Of a stretch of DNA of 64,000 nucleotides, positions 53,833 through 64,000 are shown in pieces (position 1 is the first letter of the stretch; each line of letters starts with the position of its first letter). The translations under genes were made by a program, and so were the position numbers. The notes under the pieces were generated by a model. It had not been told where the DNA came from. It saw nothing but the letters and a program-made list of their open reading frames with translations, and did not search any database. Origin of the DNA: Citrobacter sp. Res13-Sevr-PEB04-36 (GTDB lineage: Bacteria; Pseudomonadota; Gammaproteobacteria; Enterobacterales; Enterobacteriaceae); assembly GCF_015672735.1 (NCBI RefSeq), contig NZ_JADABY010000044.1, positions 62,001-126,000 on the forward strand, read 5' to 3'.

Positions 53833-54897
53833 CTATGACTCGTCAATAGTCTGGCCATCCGGCCAGGCATGGACCACCGCTTTGATCAACGTTGCTAGCG
53901 GAATGGCAAAGAAAACACCCCAGAATCCCCACAACCCGCCAAAAATCACCACTGACAGGATAATCACCAATGGATGCAGGTTTACGGCCTCGGAGAACAG
54001 TACCGGGACCAGCAGGTTGCCGTCCAGCGCCTGAATAATCAGGTACACGGCAAAGCAACTCCAGAACTCAGTTCCGAGGCCAAACTGGAACAGCGCCACA
54101 CCCACCACCGGGATGGTTACCACAAAGGCACCGATATACGGGATCAGCACTGAAAAACCGACCAGTACCGCCAACAGCAGAGAGTAATTGAGACCAAAAA
54201 GCAGGAAGCCAAGCCAGGTTGCGACGCCTACCACCACCATTTCCAGCACTTTGCCGCGAATATAGTTGGTGATTTGCTGGTTCATCTCTTTCCAGACTTG
54301 CCCGGCCAGACCGCGGTTACGCGGCAGTACCCGACGTACAGCATTCAGCATCTGACTTTTGTCTTTCACCAGGAAGAATACCATCAGCGGAACGAGAACC
54401 AGATACACCGCCAGCGTCAGCAATCCGACCAACGAGGCCAGCGAATATTTCACCACGGAATCGCCCATATTGAGCATACGTGCGCGCATATTCTCTGCCA
54501 TCGCATCAATGATGCCGGCATCCATCAACGCCGGATACCGTCGTGGTAAGGTGGCGGCAAAATCAGACAACTTATTGAGCATACCGGGCATGTCACGAAT
54601 CAGGTAGATCCCCTGCTGCCACGCAACCGGCATCACCACAAACGCCATAAGTAGCAGAATCCCGACAAACACCACCAGCACAATGGATGTCGCCCAACGC
54701 CTTGAACAGCCAATGTTTTCCAACCGCACTGTAGGCCATTCCAGTAGATAAGCCAGCACAATGGCAACCAGCAGCGGTGCTAACAGCCCACTAAAGAAGA
54801 AAAGGATGCCAAAACCGGCAACCAGAATAATCAGCAAGGCAATAGCCTCTGGGTCGCTAAAGCGGCGGCGATACCATTGCATCAACATTTCGAGCAT
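53833..54897 (-). CDS. perM: PerM, AI-2E family transporter-like permease
   Basis: A 354-residue inner-membrane protein with about eight TM segments. It contains conserved AI-2E (UPF0118) signatures such as YIGAFVVTIP, EAVNLHPLVIILSVVIFG and IPLATLIKAVVHAW. The substrate is unknown in E. coli. The start at 54897 has GAAGGG upstream; the frame runs 20 codons further into the divergent bepA promoter region. Confidence 0.94.
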   Translation of the reverse strand: MLEMLMQWYRRRFSDPEAIALLIILVAGFGILFFFSGLLAPLLVAIVLAYLLEWPTVRLENIGCSRRWATSIVLVVFVGILLLMAFVVMPVAWQQGIYLIRDMPGMLNKLSDFAATLPRRYPALMDAGIIDAMAENMRARMLNMGDSVVKYSLASLVGLLTLAVYLVLVPLMVFFLVKDKSQMLNAVRRVLPRNRGLAGQVWKEMNQQITNYIRGKVLEMVVVGVATWLGFLLFGLNYSLLLAVLVGFSVLIPYIGAFVVTIPVVGVALFQFGLGTEFWSCFAVYLIIQALDGNLLVPVLFSEAVNLHPLVIILSVVIFGGLWGFWGVFFAIPLATLIKAVVHAWPDGQTIDES

Positions 54898-55124
54898 AAA
54901 ACCCTTCCATGAACCTCGATAGCGGGATTGCGATCCCGAATTGTATCGAAATGTCACAAAAAAGACTTCGCTTTTTATTGCTGTTTACGCAAAGTGAAAA
55001 GACATTTTTCCTGGGTGTTCATCGTCGTATTTCGCAGTTACACTCCCAAAGCTGGCAGAGGGTGAACGATACTTCACAGCACGGGTCAAATGGCTATCTC
55101 AAAAAAGAATACAGGACAGAGGTT

Positions 55125-56588
55125 ATGTTCAGGCAGTTGAAAAAAAACCTGGTTGCTACCCTCATTGCCGCACTGGCCCTTGGTCAGGTCGCGCCCGCAT
55201 TTGCTGACACTGCGGACACCCTACCGGATATGGGAACATCAGCAGGGAGCACGCTTTCCATTGGGCAGGAAATGCAGATGGGCGACTATTACGTACGCCA
55301 GCTGCGCGGCAGTGCGCCGCTAATTAACGATCCTTTACTGACGCAATACATTAATACTCTGGGGATGCGTCTGGTCTCACACGCGGACTCGGTCAAAACC
55401 CCCTTCCATTTCTTTTTGATTAACAACGATGAAATAAACGCCTTTGCCTTCTTTGGCGGCAACGTTGTGCTGCACTCTGCGCTTTTCCGCTATTCCGATA
55501 ACGAAAGCCAGCTGGCGTCGGTCATGGCGCACGAAATTTCTCACGTCACGCAGCGTCACCTGGCGCGCGCCATGGAAGACCAAAAACGCTCTGCCCCGCT
55601 GACATGGGTTGGTGCGCTGGGTTCTATTCTGTTGGCGATGGCCAGCCCGCAGGCGGGGATGGCGGCCCTGACCGGTACGCTGGCCGGCACCCGTCAGGGG
55701 ATGATCAGCTTTACGCAGCAAAATGAACAGGAAGCGGACCGCATCGGTATTCAGGTCCTGCAACGCTCAGGATTTGATCCGCAGGCCATGCCGACGTTTC
55801 TGGAAAAACTACTCGATCAGGCGCGCTATTCCACGCGCCCGCCGGAAATTCTGCTGACGCACCCCCTGCCAGAAAGCCGTCTGGCGGATGCGCGTAACCG
55901 TGCTAACCAGATGCGTCCGACAGTGGTGCAATCCTCGGAAGATTTTTATCTGGCAAAAGCGCGAACCCTCGGTATGTACAATTCGGGCCGCAACCAGTTG
56001 AGCAGCGACCTGTTGGATAACTGGGCAAAGGGCAATGTCCGTGAACAACGGGCGGCACAATACGGCCGCGCATTGCAGGCAATGGAAGACAGTAAATACG
56101 ATGAAGCGCGTAAAGCGCTACAACCGCTGCTGTCTGCCGATCCGAACAATGCCTGGTATCTTGACCTGGCGACCGATATTGATCTCGGCCAGAAGAAAAC
56201 CAGCGATGCGATTAATCGCCTGAAAAACGCCCGCGACCTGCGCGTTAATCCGGTATTGCAGCTTAACCTGGCAAATGCTTACTTACAGGCCGGTCAGGCC
56301 AAAGAAGCGGCAACTATTCTGAACCGTTATACGTTTAATCATAAAGATGACAGTAACGGCTGGGATCTATTAGCGCAAACGGAAGCAACACTGAATAACC
56401 GCGATCAGGAACTGGCAGCACGCGCAGAAGGTTATGCGCTGGCAGGACGTCTTGACCAGGCCATTTCTCTGCTCAGCAGCGCAAGCGCACAGGTGAAGCT
56501 GGGAAGCCAGCAGCAGGCCCGATACGATGCCCGTATCGACCAGCTACGCCAGCTGCAAGAGCGCTTTAAACCGTACACGAAGATGTAA
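55125..56588 (+). CDS. bepA: BepA, periplasmic metalloprotease and chaperone
   Basis: A 487-residue M48-family zinc protease that assists LptD maturation and degrades stalled outer-membrane proteins. It has a signal peptide (1-27, cleaved at AFA), HEISH at residues 136-140 with a downstream EQEAD Glu ligand, an autoinhibitory HPLPE loop, and C-terminal TPR repeats (about 310-480). ATG at 55125 has AGAGG upstream and gives the signal peptide at the N-terminus. The E. coli gene is in the sigma-E regulon. Confidence 0.96.
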   Translation: MFRQLKKNLVATLIAALALGQVAPAFADTADTLPDMGTSAGSTLSIGQEMQMGDYYVRQLRGSAPLINDPLLTQYINTLGMRLVSHADSVKTPFHFFLINNDEINAFAFFGGNVVLHSALFRYSDNESQLASVMAHEISHVTQRHLARAMEDQKRSAPLTWVGALGSILLAMASPQAGMAALTGTLAGTRQGMISFTQQNEQEADRIGIQVLQRSGFDPQAMPTFLEKLLDQARYSTRPPEILLTHPLPESRLADARNRANQMRPTVVQSSEDFYLAKARTLGMYNSGRNQLSSDLLDNWAKGNVREQRAAQYGRALQAMEDSKYDEARKALQPLLSADPNNAWYLDLATDIDLGQKKTSDAINRLKNARDLRVNPVLQLNLANAYLQAGQAKEAATILNRYTFNHKDDSNGWDLLAQTEATLNNRDQELAARAEGYALAGRLDQAISLLSSASAQVKLGSQQQARYDARIDQLRQLQERFKPYTKM

Positions 56589-56601
56589 TTATCGCCCCCT
56601 T

Positions 56602-56687
56602 GCCGGATGGCGACGCTGTAGCGTCTTATCCGGCCTACGCCAGACGCGGTATGTAGGCCGGATAAGGCCTTTTGGCCGCCATCCGGC
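56602..56687. repeat. BIME between bepA and yfgD
   Basis: Two inverted REP units run from GCCGGATGGCGACGC at 56602 to GCCGCCATCCGGC at 56687, separated by a short spacer. It lies just upstream of the yfgD ribosome binding site. Confidence 0.88.
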
Positions 56688-56711
56688 AGTATTGCTATGC
56701 AAGGAGAAGTC

Positions 56712-57071
56712 ATGTCAGACGCGATTAAAATCTACCATAACCCACGCTGCTCCAAGAGCCGCGAAACGCTGGAATTACTGAAGTCTACTGGTGTGGAGCC
56801 GGAAGTAGTGCTGTATCTCGACACTCCCGCAGACGCAGCAACTTTGCGTAATCTGCTGCAGATGCTGGGCATGTCCAGCGCACGCGAGCTGATGCGCCAG
56901 AAAGAAGATCTCTATAAATCGCTCAACCTGGCGGACGAGAGTCTGAGTGAAGAGGCGCTGATTCAGGCGATGGTGGAAAACCCGAAACTGATGGAACGCC
57001 CGATTGTAGTTGCCAACGGCCAGGCACGAATTGGACGACCGCCGGAGCAGGTACTGGACATCGTCGGCTAA
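56712..57071 (+). CDS. yfgD: YfgD, ArsC-family protein
   Basis: A 119-residue glutaredoxin-like ArsC-family protein. The active-site loop is NPRCSKSRETLELL with Cys12, and the substrate-loop segment ERPIVV with the following Arg residues fits arsenate reductases. There is no ars operon nearby, so an arsenic role is uncertain. ATG at 56712 follows AAGGAG. Confidence 0.92.
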   Translation: MSDAIKIYHNPRCSKSRETLELLKSTGVEPEVVLYLDTPADAATLRNLLQMLGMSSARELMRQKEDLYKSLNLADESLSEEALIQAMVENPKLMERPIVVANGQARIGRPPEQVLDIVG

Positions 57072-57079
57072 TGTGATGC

Positions 57080-57102
57080 ACCGCAGTCTTTCCGGCTGCG
57101 GT
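57080..57102. terminator. Hairpin between convergent yfgD and hda
   Basis: ACCGCAG (57080-57086) pairs with CTGCGGT (57096-57102). There is no marked T-run on either side, so its strength as a terminator is doubtful. Confidence 0.4.
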
Positions 57103-57104
57103 AC

Positions 57105-57806
57105 TTACAGCTTCAGAATCTCTTTAACGAACGGAATGGTCAGCTTACGCTGGGCCGTTATCGACGCATGATCCAGCTCATCCAGGGTCATAAACAACGT
57201 GCGCATTTCGCGATCCAGACGCTTTAGCAGGAAGCGGCCCACGTCCTCCGGCAGTTCGAATCCGCGCAACCTGGCGCGTAATTGTAATGCCTGAAGCTTA
57301 TCTTCATCCGAGAGCGGCTGCAGTTTGTAGATTTGCCCCCAGTCCAGACGAGAAGCCAGATCCGGCAGTCCGAGATTCAGCTGCCTTGGCGGGCGATCGC
57401 CGGTGATCAGCAGGCGCGTTTTCCCTGATTCCAGGATGCGGTTGTAGAGATCGAAAATCGCCATTTCCCACAGGGAATCCCCGGCCACGCATTCGATGTT
57501 ATCAATGCACACCAGCGAGAGATGTTCCATGCCATCAAGCACTTCCGGGACAAACCACGTACGCTTATCCAGCGGGACATAGCCGACAGCATCCCCACGC
57601 TGAGAAAGCTCGGCGCAGGCTGCGTGCAGCAAATGACTACGGCCCGCGCCTTCACGCGACCAGAGATAGATATACCCGCTATGTTCCTGACGCAGCACGT
57701 TTTGCAGCGCGGCCAGTAAAGAGGAGTTATCCCCCGGCCAGAAACTTGCGAAGGTTTCATCGTCAGGAAGATAAAGTGGCAAAGAGAGCTGTGCCGGTGT
57801 GTTCAG
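57105..57806 (-). CDS. hda: Hda, regulator of DnaA inactivation
   Basis: A 233-residue AAA+ protein that, with the DNA-loaded beta clamp, stimulates hydrolysis of DnaA-ATP. The clamp-binding motif QLSLPL is at residues 6-11. An AAA+ domain with Walker A-like GAGRSHLL and Walker B VCIDNIEC follows. The most likely start is a CTG at 57806 (giving [10 protein letters not shown], the reported E. coli N-terminus) with GAGGT upstream; an ATG eight codons earlier (57830) would give 241 residues. Confidence 0.93.
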   Translation of the reverse strand: MNTPAQLSLPLYLPDDETFASFWPGDNSSLLAALQNVLRQEHSGYIYLWSREGAGRSHLLHAACAELSQRGDAVGYVPLDKRTWFVPEVLDGMEHLSLVCIDNIECVAGDSLWEMAIFDLYNRILESGKTRLLITGDRPPRQLNLGLPDLASRLDWGQIYKLQPLSDEDKLQALQLRARLRGFELPEDVGRFLLKRLDREMRTLFMTLDELDHASITAQRKLTIPFVKEILKL

Positions 57807-57871
57807 AGATACCTCAACCCAGGATTTCATAAAATCGCGTTGAGTTTACCACAGAAATACGTCGCGATAGA

Positions 57872-57894
57872 ACCGGGCAGCGATGCCGCCCGGT
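57872..57894 (-). terminator. Hairpin after uraA
   Basis: ACCGGGC (57872-57878) pairs with GCCCGGT (57888-57894), 7 bases past the uraA stop. The short TTCTAT that follows on the minus strand is a weak tail. Confidence 0.5.
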
Positions 57895-57901
57895 CAGAGA
57901 C

Positions 57902-59191
57902 TTAGTGTTGCGGTCTGTCAGCATCTTCAGCGTCGAGGACGACTTCTTCCGGACGCAGCAGGCTGATCACTTTGAAGATCAGGCTCAGAGCAACGCCGAC
58001 AATGGTCGCCAGCGCCATGCCTTTCAGCTCAGCCGCCCCAATGTGAACCTTCGCACCGCTCACGCCGATGATCAGAATAACCGAGGTCAGGATCAGGTTT
58101 TGCGCTTTGTTGTAATCAACTTTTGATTCAATCAATACGCGGATACCTGACGCGCCAATCACCCCGTAAAGCAGCAGCGAAACGCCGCCCATGACCGGCA
58201 GTGGGATTATCTGAATCGCGGCGGCCAGTTTACCCACGCAAGAGAGCAGAATGGCAAAAATCGCTGCCCCGCCAATGACCCAGGTACTGTACACGCGGGT
58301 AATGGCCATTACGCCGATGTTCTCGCCGTAGGTGGTGTTAGGCGTGGAGCCAAAGAAGCCGGAGATCACCGTCGACAGGCCGTTGGCGAACATCGAACGG
58401 TGCAGACCGGGATCGCGAATCAAATCTTTCTTCACGATATTGGCGGTCACCACCAGGTGTCCTACGTGTTCGGCAATCACCACTAGCGCTGCAGGCAGGA
58501 TGGTCAGAATAGCCACCCATTCAAAGCGCGGCGTGTAGAAGGTTGGCAGCGCAAACCAGTGGGCCTCGGCAATCGGCGTGGTGTCCACAACGCCCATCAC
58601 AAATGACAGCGCATAACCTGCCAGCACACCAATCAAAATAGGGATAATCGCCATAAAGCCACGGAACAGCACTGAACCAAATACCGTTACACCCAACGTC
58701 ACCATCGAGATGATGATAGTTTTAGAGTCAGGCAGTTGCCCTTCAGCAGGCAGCAAGCCCGCCATCCCCGCGGCGACACCTGCCAGCTCAAGGCCGATGA
58801 CGGCAACGATTGCGCCCATAGCCGCTGGTGGGAACATGACATCCAGCCAGCCGGTACCCGCTTTCTTAACGATGAAAGAAACCAGGCAGAACAGCACGCC
58901 ACACATAATAAAACCGCCGAGCGCCACTTCATACCCTAACGGCAACAGCAGCAGTACCGGAGAGATAAAGGCAAAGCTGGACCCCAAATAAGCAGGGATT
59001 TTCCCTTTACAGATAAAGAGATACAACAGCGTACCAATGCCGTTAAACAGCAAGACGGTAGCCGGGTTGATATGAAACAGGACTGGCACCAGTACCGTGG
59101 CGCCAAACATGGCGAACAGGTGCTGCAAACTAAGCGGGATTGTCTGTAAAAGCGGCGGTCTTTCACTCACCCCGATAGCACGGCGCGTCAT
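57902..59191 (-). CDS. uraA: UraA, uracil:proton symporter
   Basis: A 429-residue NCS2-family transporter with 14 TM segments, identical in length to E. coli UraA. Signature regions are visible: FGSTPNTTYGENIGVMAITR (TM10, with the substrate Glu), and the GIGTLLYLF and AEHVGHLV segments (the His-Glu pair). It is downstream of upp, with an intervening hairpin. Confidence 0.97.
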   Translation of the reverse strand: MTRRAIGVSERPPLLQTIPLSLQHLFAMFGATVLVPVLFHINPATVLLFNGIGTLLYLFICKGKIPAYLGSSFAFISPVLLLLPLGYEVALGGFIMCGVLFCLVSFIVKKAGTGWLDVMFPPAAMGAIVAVIGLELAGVAAGMAGLLPAEGQLPDSKTIIISMVTLGVTVFGSVLFRGFMAIIPILIGVLAGYALSFVMGVVDTTPIAEAHWFALPTFYTPRFEWVAILTILPAALVVIAEHVGHLVVTANIVKKDLIRDPGLHRSMFANGLSTVISGFFGSTPNTTYGENIGVMAITRVYSTWVIGGAAIFAILLSCVGKLAAAIQIIPLPVMGGVSLLLYGVIGASGIRVLIESKVDYNKAQNLILTSVILIIGVSGAKVHIGAAELKGMALATIVGVALSLIFKVISLLRPEEVVLDAEDADRPQH

Positions 59192-59245
59192 AGTGTTTTC
59201 CTCGAATTATTGTTTGTTATTAGCGATTGGGTTGTTGTTTTATTC

Positions 59246-59274
59246 AAAAAAAAGCCGACTCTTAAAGTCGGCTT
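59246..59274 (-). terminator. Terminator/attenuator between upp and uraA
   Basis: AAGCCGACT (59252-59260) pairs with AGTCGGCTT (59266-59274), 5-base loop. On the minus strand the stem is followed by a run of about eight T residues. It would end much of the upp transcript and lower uraA expression. Confidence 0.9.
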
Positions 59275-59290
59275 CTTTTTAATTATTCAT

Positions 59291-59917
59291 TTACTTGGTA
59301 CCAAAAATCTTATCGCCGGCATCGCCGAGTCCCGGAATAATGTATCCGTGCTCGTTCAGCCCCTGGTCGATAGATGCGGTATACAGCTCAACATCCGGGT
59401 GCGCTTTTTCCAGCGCGGCAATACCTTCCGGTGCCGCAACCAGCACCAGCACTTTAATGCTGCTGCAGCCCGCGTTTTTCAGCAGGTCGATAGTGGCGAT
59501 AACGGAACCTCCGGTGGCCAGCATCGGGTCAACAATCAGCGCCATGCGCTCATCAATGTTAGATACCAGCTTCTGGAAGTACGGTACCGGCTCCAGCGTC
59601 TCTTCGTTACGGTACATGCCCACCACGCTGATACGCGCGCTTGGGACGTTTTCCAGTACACCTTCCATCATACCCAGACCCGCACGCAGGATTGGCACAA
59701 CGGTGATTTTTTTACCTTTGATTTGGTCAACTTCAACCGGACCGTTCCAGCCTTCAATGGTCACCTTTTCAGTTTCCAGACCAGCGGTTGCTTCATAGGT
59801 CAGCAGGCTGCCAACTTCCGAGGCGAGTTCACGAAAGCGTTTAGTGCTGATGTCGTTTTCACGCATCAATCCCAGCTTGTGTTTGACGAGTGGGTGTTTG
59901 ACTTCCACGATCTTCAT
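59291..59917 (-). CDS. upp: Upp, uracil phosphoribosyltransferase
   Basis: A 208-residue salvage enzyme converting uracil and PRPP to UMP. The PRPP-binding motif [11 protein letters not shown] is near residue 130, and the uracil-recognising [16 protein letters not shown] tail closes the protein. The length equals E. coli Upp. The AGGAGA site is at normal distance. Confidence 0.98.
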   Translation of the reverse strand: MKIVEVKHPLVKHKLGLMRENDISTKRFRELASEVGSLLTYEATAGLETEKVTIEGWNGPVEVDQIKGKKITVVPILRAGLGMMEGVLENVPSARISVVGMYRNEETLEPVPYFQKLVSNIDERMALIVDPMLATGGSVIATIDLLKNAGCSSIKVLVLVAAPEGIAALEKAHPDVELYTASIDQGLNEHGYIIPGLGDAGDKIFGTK

Positions 59918-60006
59918 ACTCTTCTCCTTTCCTCAGACGAGTGGCAACCACAAAAAAAATCGCCGGATTATACCGCTTTTCCTCTCTGGCGCAACACTGC
60001 ATACGC

Positions 60007-60020
60007 TTGATATGGATCAA
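60007..60020. promoter_or_regulatory. Perfect FNR-consensus dyad
   Basis: TTGAT-ATGG-ATCAA is an exact match to the FNR consensus TTGAT-N4-ATCAA. It lies about 90 bp upstream of the upp start and 345 bp upstream of purM. Function is untested. Confidence 0.5.
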
Positions 60021-60124
60021 CCAAAGTCATTTGCGTCTGGGAGATGAGTATAAAACACGTCCTACCCGATGAATCAGGATAATTAACAACCCATTGAATT
60101 ATATTAAAATTCATCGTCAACCAG

Positions 60125-60187
60125 GATGGCACATTAGTACTTTAAAAAAGATTACTTAGGTGCACGTGCTAATGTCCTAGCACCATC
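60125..60187. other. Interrupted palindrome upstream of purM
   Basis: GATGGCACATTAG at 60125-60137 is matched in reverse by CTAATGT (60069-60075 of the next hundred, i.e. 60169-60175) and GCACCATC (60180-60187). A small GTGCTA/TAGCAC hairpin (60166-60171 with 60178-60183) is nested in it. The role is unknown. Confidence 0.5.
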
Positions 60188-60266
60188 ATTATTTTTAGGT
60201 GGACGCGAAGTCAATGCGACCAGAGACCTGTAGCAATGACGTAAAATGCTGAAAAATCCGACATAA

Positions 60267-62041
<1,775 letters not shown>

Positions 62042-62061
62042 TCGGTTAATCAATCTGTAAA

Positions 62062-62096
62062 GCCGGATGGCGGCATAAATGCCTTATCCGGCCTAC
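62062..62096. repeat. REP element downstream of purN
   Basis: A single REP unit (GCCGGATGGCGGC...TTATCCGGCCTAC) starts 20 bases after the purN stop, before the ppk promoter region. Confidence 0.88.
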
Positions 62097-62230
62097 GCGT
62101 TACTCTCCCCTTTCTCTTCGCTATCAGACGGTTTATTGTCATATTTTTCTGGCACAGTTGGACATCTGAGAGCAATGCTCGCCATAATGATCATGCAGTG
62201 TCCCGTGAATGAAACGGAGTAAAAGTGGTA

Positions 62231-64000
62231 ATGGGTCAGGAAAAGCTATACATCGAGAAAGAGCTTAGCTGGTTAGCGTTCAACGAACGCGTCCTGCAGG
62301 AAGCTGCTGATAAGTCAAACCCGTTGATCGAACGGATGCGCTTTCTGGGCATCTATTCCAACAACCTCGACGAGTTTTATAAAGTTCGTTTTGCCGAACT
62401 AAAACGCCGCATTATTATTAGCGAAGAGCAGGGTTCTAACTCTCACTCCCGCCATCTGTTAGGCAAAATCCAGGCCCGCGTACTCAAAGCCGATCAAGAG
62501 TTCGACGGCCTGTACAATGAATTACTGCTGGAGATGGCGCGCAATCAAATATTCTTAATCAATGAGCGCCAGCTGTCAGTCAATCAACAAAGCTGGTTAC
62601 GTCATTACTTCAAGCAATATCTGCGCCAGCACATTACGCCGATCCTGATTAACCGCGAGACTGATTTAGTCCAGTTTCTGAAAGACGACTATACCTATCT
62701 GGCCGTGGAGATCATTCGTGGTGATACCATTCGCTATGCGCTGCTGGAAATTCCGTCCGACAAGGTTCCCCGTTTTGTAAATCTGCCGCCGGAAACGCCG
62801 CGCCGCCGCAAACCGATGATCCTGTTAGACAACATCTTGCGTTATTGTCTTGATGACATTTTCAAAGGGTTCTTTGATTACGATACGCTGAACGCCTATT
62901 CGATGAAAATGACCCGTGATGCCGAATACGATTTGGTGCACGAGATGGAATCCAGCCTGATGGAGCTCATGTCATCCAGCCTGAAGCAGCGTCTGACCGC
63001 GGAGCCTGTTCGCTTTGTCTATCAGCGTGATATGCCCAATGCGCTGGTTGAAATTCTGCGAGAAAAACTGACGATCTCTCGCTACGATTCAATCGTACCC
63101 GGCGGGCGTTACCATAACTTTAAAGACTTTATTAATTTCCCTAACGTTGGCAAAGCCAATCTGGTGAACAAGCCGCTGCCTCGCCTGCGCCATATTTGGT
63201 TTGATAACGAGAAGTTCCGTAACGGATTTGATGCGATCCGCGAGCGCGATGTTCTGCTCTATTATCCGTATCATACTTTTGAGCACGTACTTGAACTGCT
63301 GCGTCAGGCCTCGTTTGACCCGAGCGTGCTGGCAATAAAGATCAACATTTACCGCGTGGCGAAAGACTCCCGCATCATCGATGCAATGATCCATGCAGCT
63401 CACAACAGTAAAAAAGTGACCGTGGTCGTCGAGTTGCAGGCACGTTTTGATGAAGAAGCCAACATTCATTGGGCCAAGCGTCTGACTGAAGCAGGCGTAC
63501 ACGTCATCTTCTCCGCACCGGGCCTGAAAATTCATGCCAAGCTGTTCCTTATCTCGCGAAAAGAAGGCGACGAGGTGGTGCGCTACGCCCATATCGGTAC
63601 CGGGAACTTCAACGAAAAAACGGCACGACTGTATACCGACTACTCTTTGCTTACCGCCGATTCTCGCATTACCAACGAAGTACGTCGGGTGTTCAACTTT
63701 ATCGAAAACCCGTATCGTCCGGTGACTTTTGATTATCTACTGGTTTCCCCGCAAAACTCACGACGTCTGCTGTATGAGATGATCGACAAAGAGATTGCCA
63801 ATGCACAGCAGGGGCGCTCTTCGGGCATTACGTTAAAACTGAACAACCTGGTCGATAAGGGCCTCGTTGACCGTCTCTATGCGGCATCCTGCTCGGGCGT
63901 GCCGGTTAATTTGCTGATCCGCGGGATGTGCTCCCTGATCCCGAATCTGGAAGGCATCAGTGACAATATTCGCGTGATCAGCATCGTTGACCGCTACCTT
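62231..64000 (+). CDS. ppk1: Ppk1, polyphosphate kinase (3' truncated by window)
   Basis: The first 590 residues of a protein expected to have 688, open to the last base. Ppk1 polymerises the ATP gamma-phosphate into polyphosphate at the inner membrane. The sequence begins [20 protein letters not shown]. The N-terminal and head domains are complete and the catalytic phospholipase-D-like domain contains the autophosphorylated His in [11 protein letters not shown] (His435 region). In E. coli ppx follows in the same operon, presumably beyond the window. The ATG at 62231 is the natural start. Confidence 0.97.
   Translation, partial: MGQEKLYIEKELSWLAFNERVLQEAADKSNPLIERMRFLGIYSNNLDEFYKVRFAELKRRIIISEEQGSNSHSRHLLGKIQARVLKADQEFDGLYNELLLEMARNQIFLINERQLSVNQQSWLRHYFKQYLRQHITPILINRETDLVQFLKDDYTYLAVEIIRGDTIRYALLEIPSDKVPRFVNLPPETPRRRKPMILLDNILRYCLDDIFKGFFDYDTLNAYSMKMTRDAEYDLVHEMESSLMELMSSSLKQRLTAEPVRFVYQRDMPNALVEILREKLTISRYDSIVPGGRYHNFKDFINFPNVGKANLVNKPLPRLRHIWFDNEKFRNGFDAIRERDVLLYYPYHTFEHVLELLRQASFDPSVLAIKINIYRVAKDSRIIDAMIHAAHNSKKVTVVVELQARFDEEANIHWAKRLTEAGVHVIFSAPGLKIHAKLFLISRKEGDEVVRYAHIGTGNFNEKTARLYTDYSLLTADSRITNEVRRVFNFIENPYRPVTFDYLLVSPQNSRRLLYEMIDKEIANAQQGRSSGITLKLNNLVDKGLVDRLYAASCSGVPVNLLIRGMCSLIPNLEGISDNIRVISIVDRYL

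Noticed and set aside
56712-57071. yfgD as part of an arsenic resistance operon
   Set aside because: No arsR, arsB or arsH homologue is adjacent; neighbours are bepA and hda as in E. coli.

Overview
The window is chromosomal DNA of a member of the Enterobacteriaceae. Gene order and protein lengths follow the Escherichia coli K-12 map from ucpA to ppk almost gene for gene. Intergenic REP/BIME and ERIC repeats are also typical of the family. Three departures from K-12 suggest a close relative such as Citrobacter (an inference, not a determination): a porin/DUF2057 pair inside the mur locus, no talA between maeB and tktB, and a yjiH-yjiG-iadA operon between bcp and perM, where K-12 carries the hyf hydrogenase-4 operon. 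There are no tRNA or rRNA genes, IS elements, prophage genes or CRISPR arrays.

Layout. (1) 1-200: a palindromic repeat element and a hairpin downstream of ucpA. (2) 201-7533: ucpA, then a N-acetylmuramic acid (MurNAc) locus in which the repressor gene murR is divergent from porin, DUF2057, murQ, murP and yfeW. (3) 7572-12102: yfeX, yfeY, yfeZ and ypeA on the minus strand, then amiA-hemF on the plus strand. (4) 12187-27103: a complete 17-gene ethanolamine utilisation operon (eutS-P-Q-T-D-M-N-E-J-G-H-A-B-C-L-K-R) on the minus strand, encoding a bacterial microcompartment, its enzymes, the cobalamin adenosyltransferase, reactivase, transporter and AraC-type regulator. (5) 27263-31940: maeB and tktB. 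(6) 31930-41311: ypfG, nudK, aegA, narQ, acrD and the 19-residue ypfM. (7) 41700-51268: yffB-dapE-ypfN, ypfH, tmcA, ypfJ, purC, dapA-bamC, gcvR-bcp. (8) 51370-53667: isoaspartyl dipeptidase operon. (9) 53833-64000: perM, bepA, yfgD, hda, upp-uraA, purMN and a 3'-truncated ppk1.

How the genes work together. The mur locus would bring MurNAc across the outer membrane (proposed, porin), phosphorylate it during inner-membrane transport (MurP) and cleave the lactyl ether (MurQ), under MurR and probably CRP. In the eut operon, EutBC splits ethanolamine to acetaldehyde and ammonia inside an EutS/M/N/L/K shell, EutE and EutG convert acetaldehyde to acetyl-CoA or ethanol, EutD makes acetyl phosphate, EutT makes adenosylcobalamin and EutA reactivates the lyase. 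Purine genes purC and purMN each carry a recognisable PurR operator. acrD is preceded by a BaeR-like box.

No wholly unknown multi-gene system was found. The best leads are the porin/DUF2057 insertion in the mur locus, the iadA operon at the hyf locus, a hairpin/terminator abutting the yfeX ribosome binding site, a stem-loop downstream of eutM, an ERIC copy with a three-hairpin insertion, and a perfect 35-bp inverted repeat between bcp and iadA.
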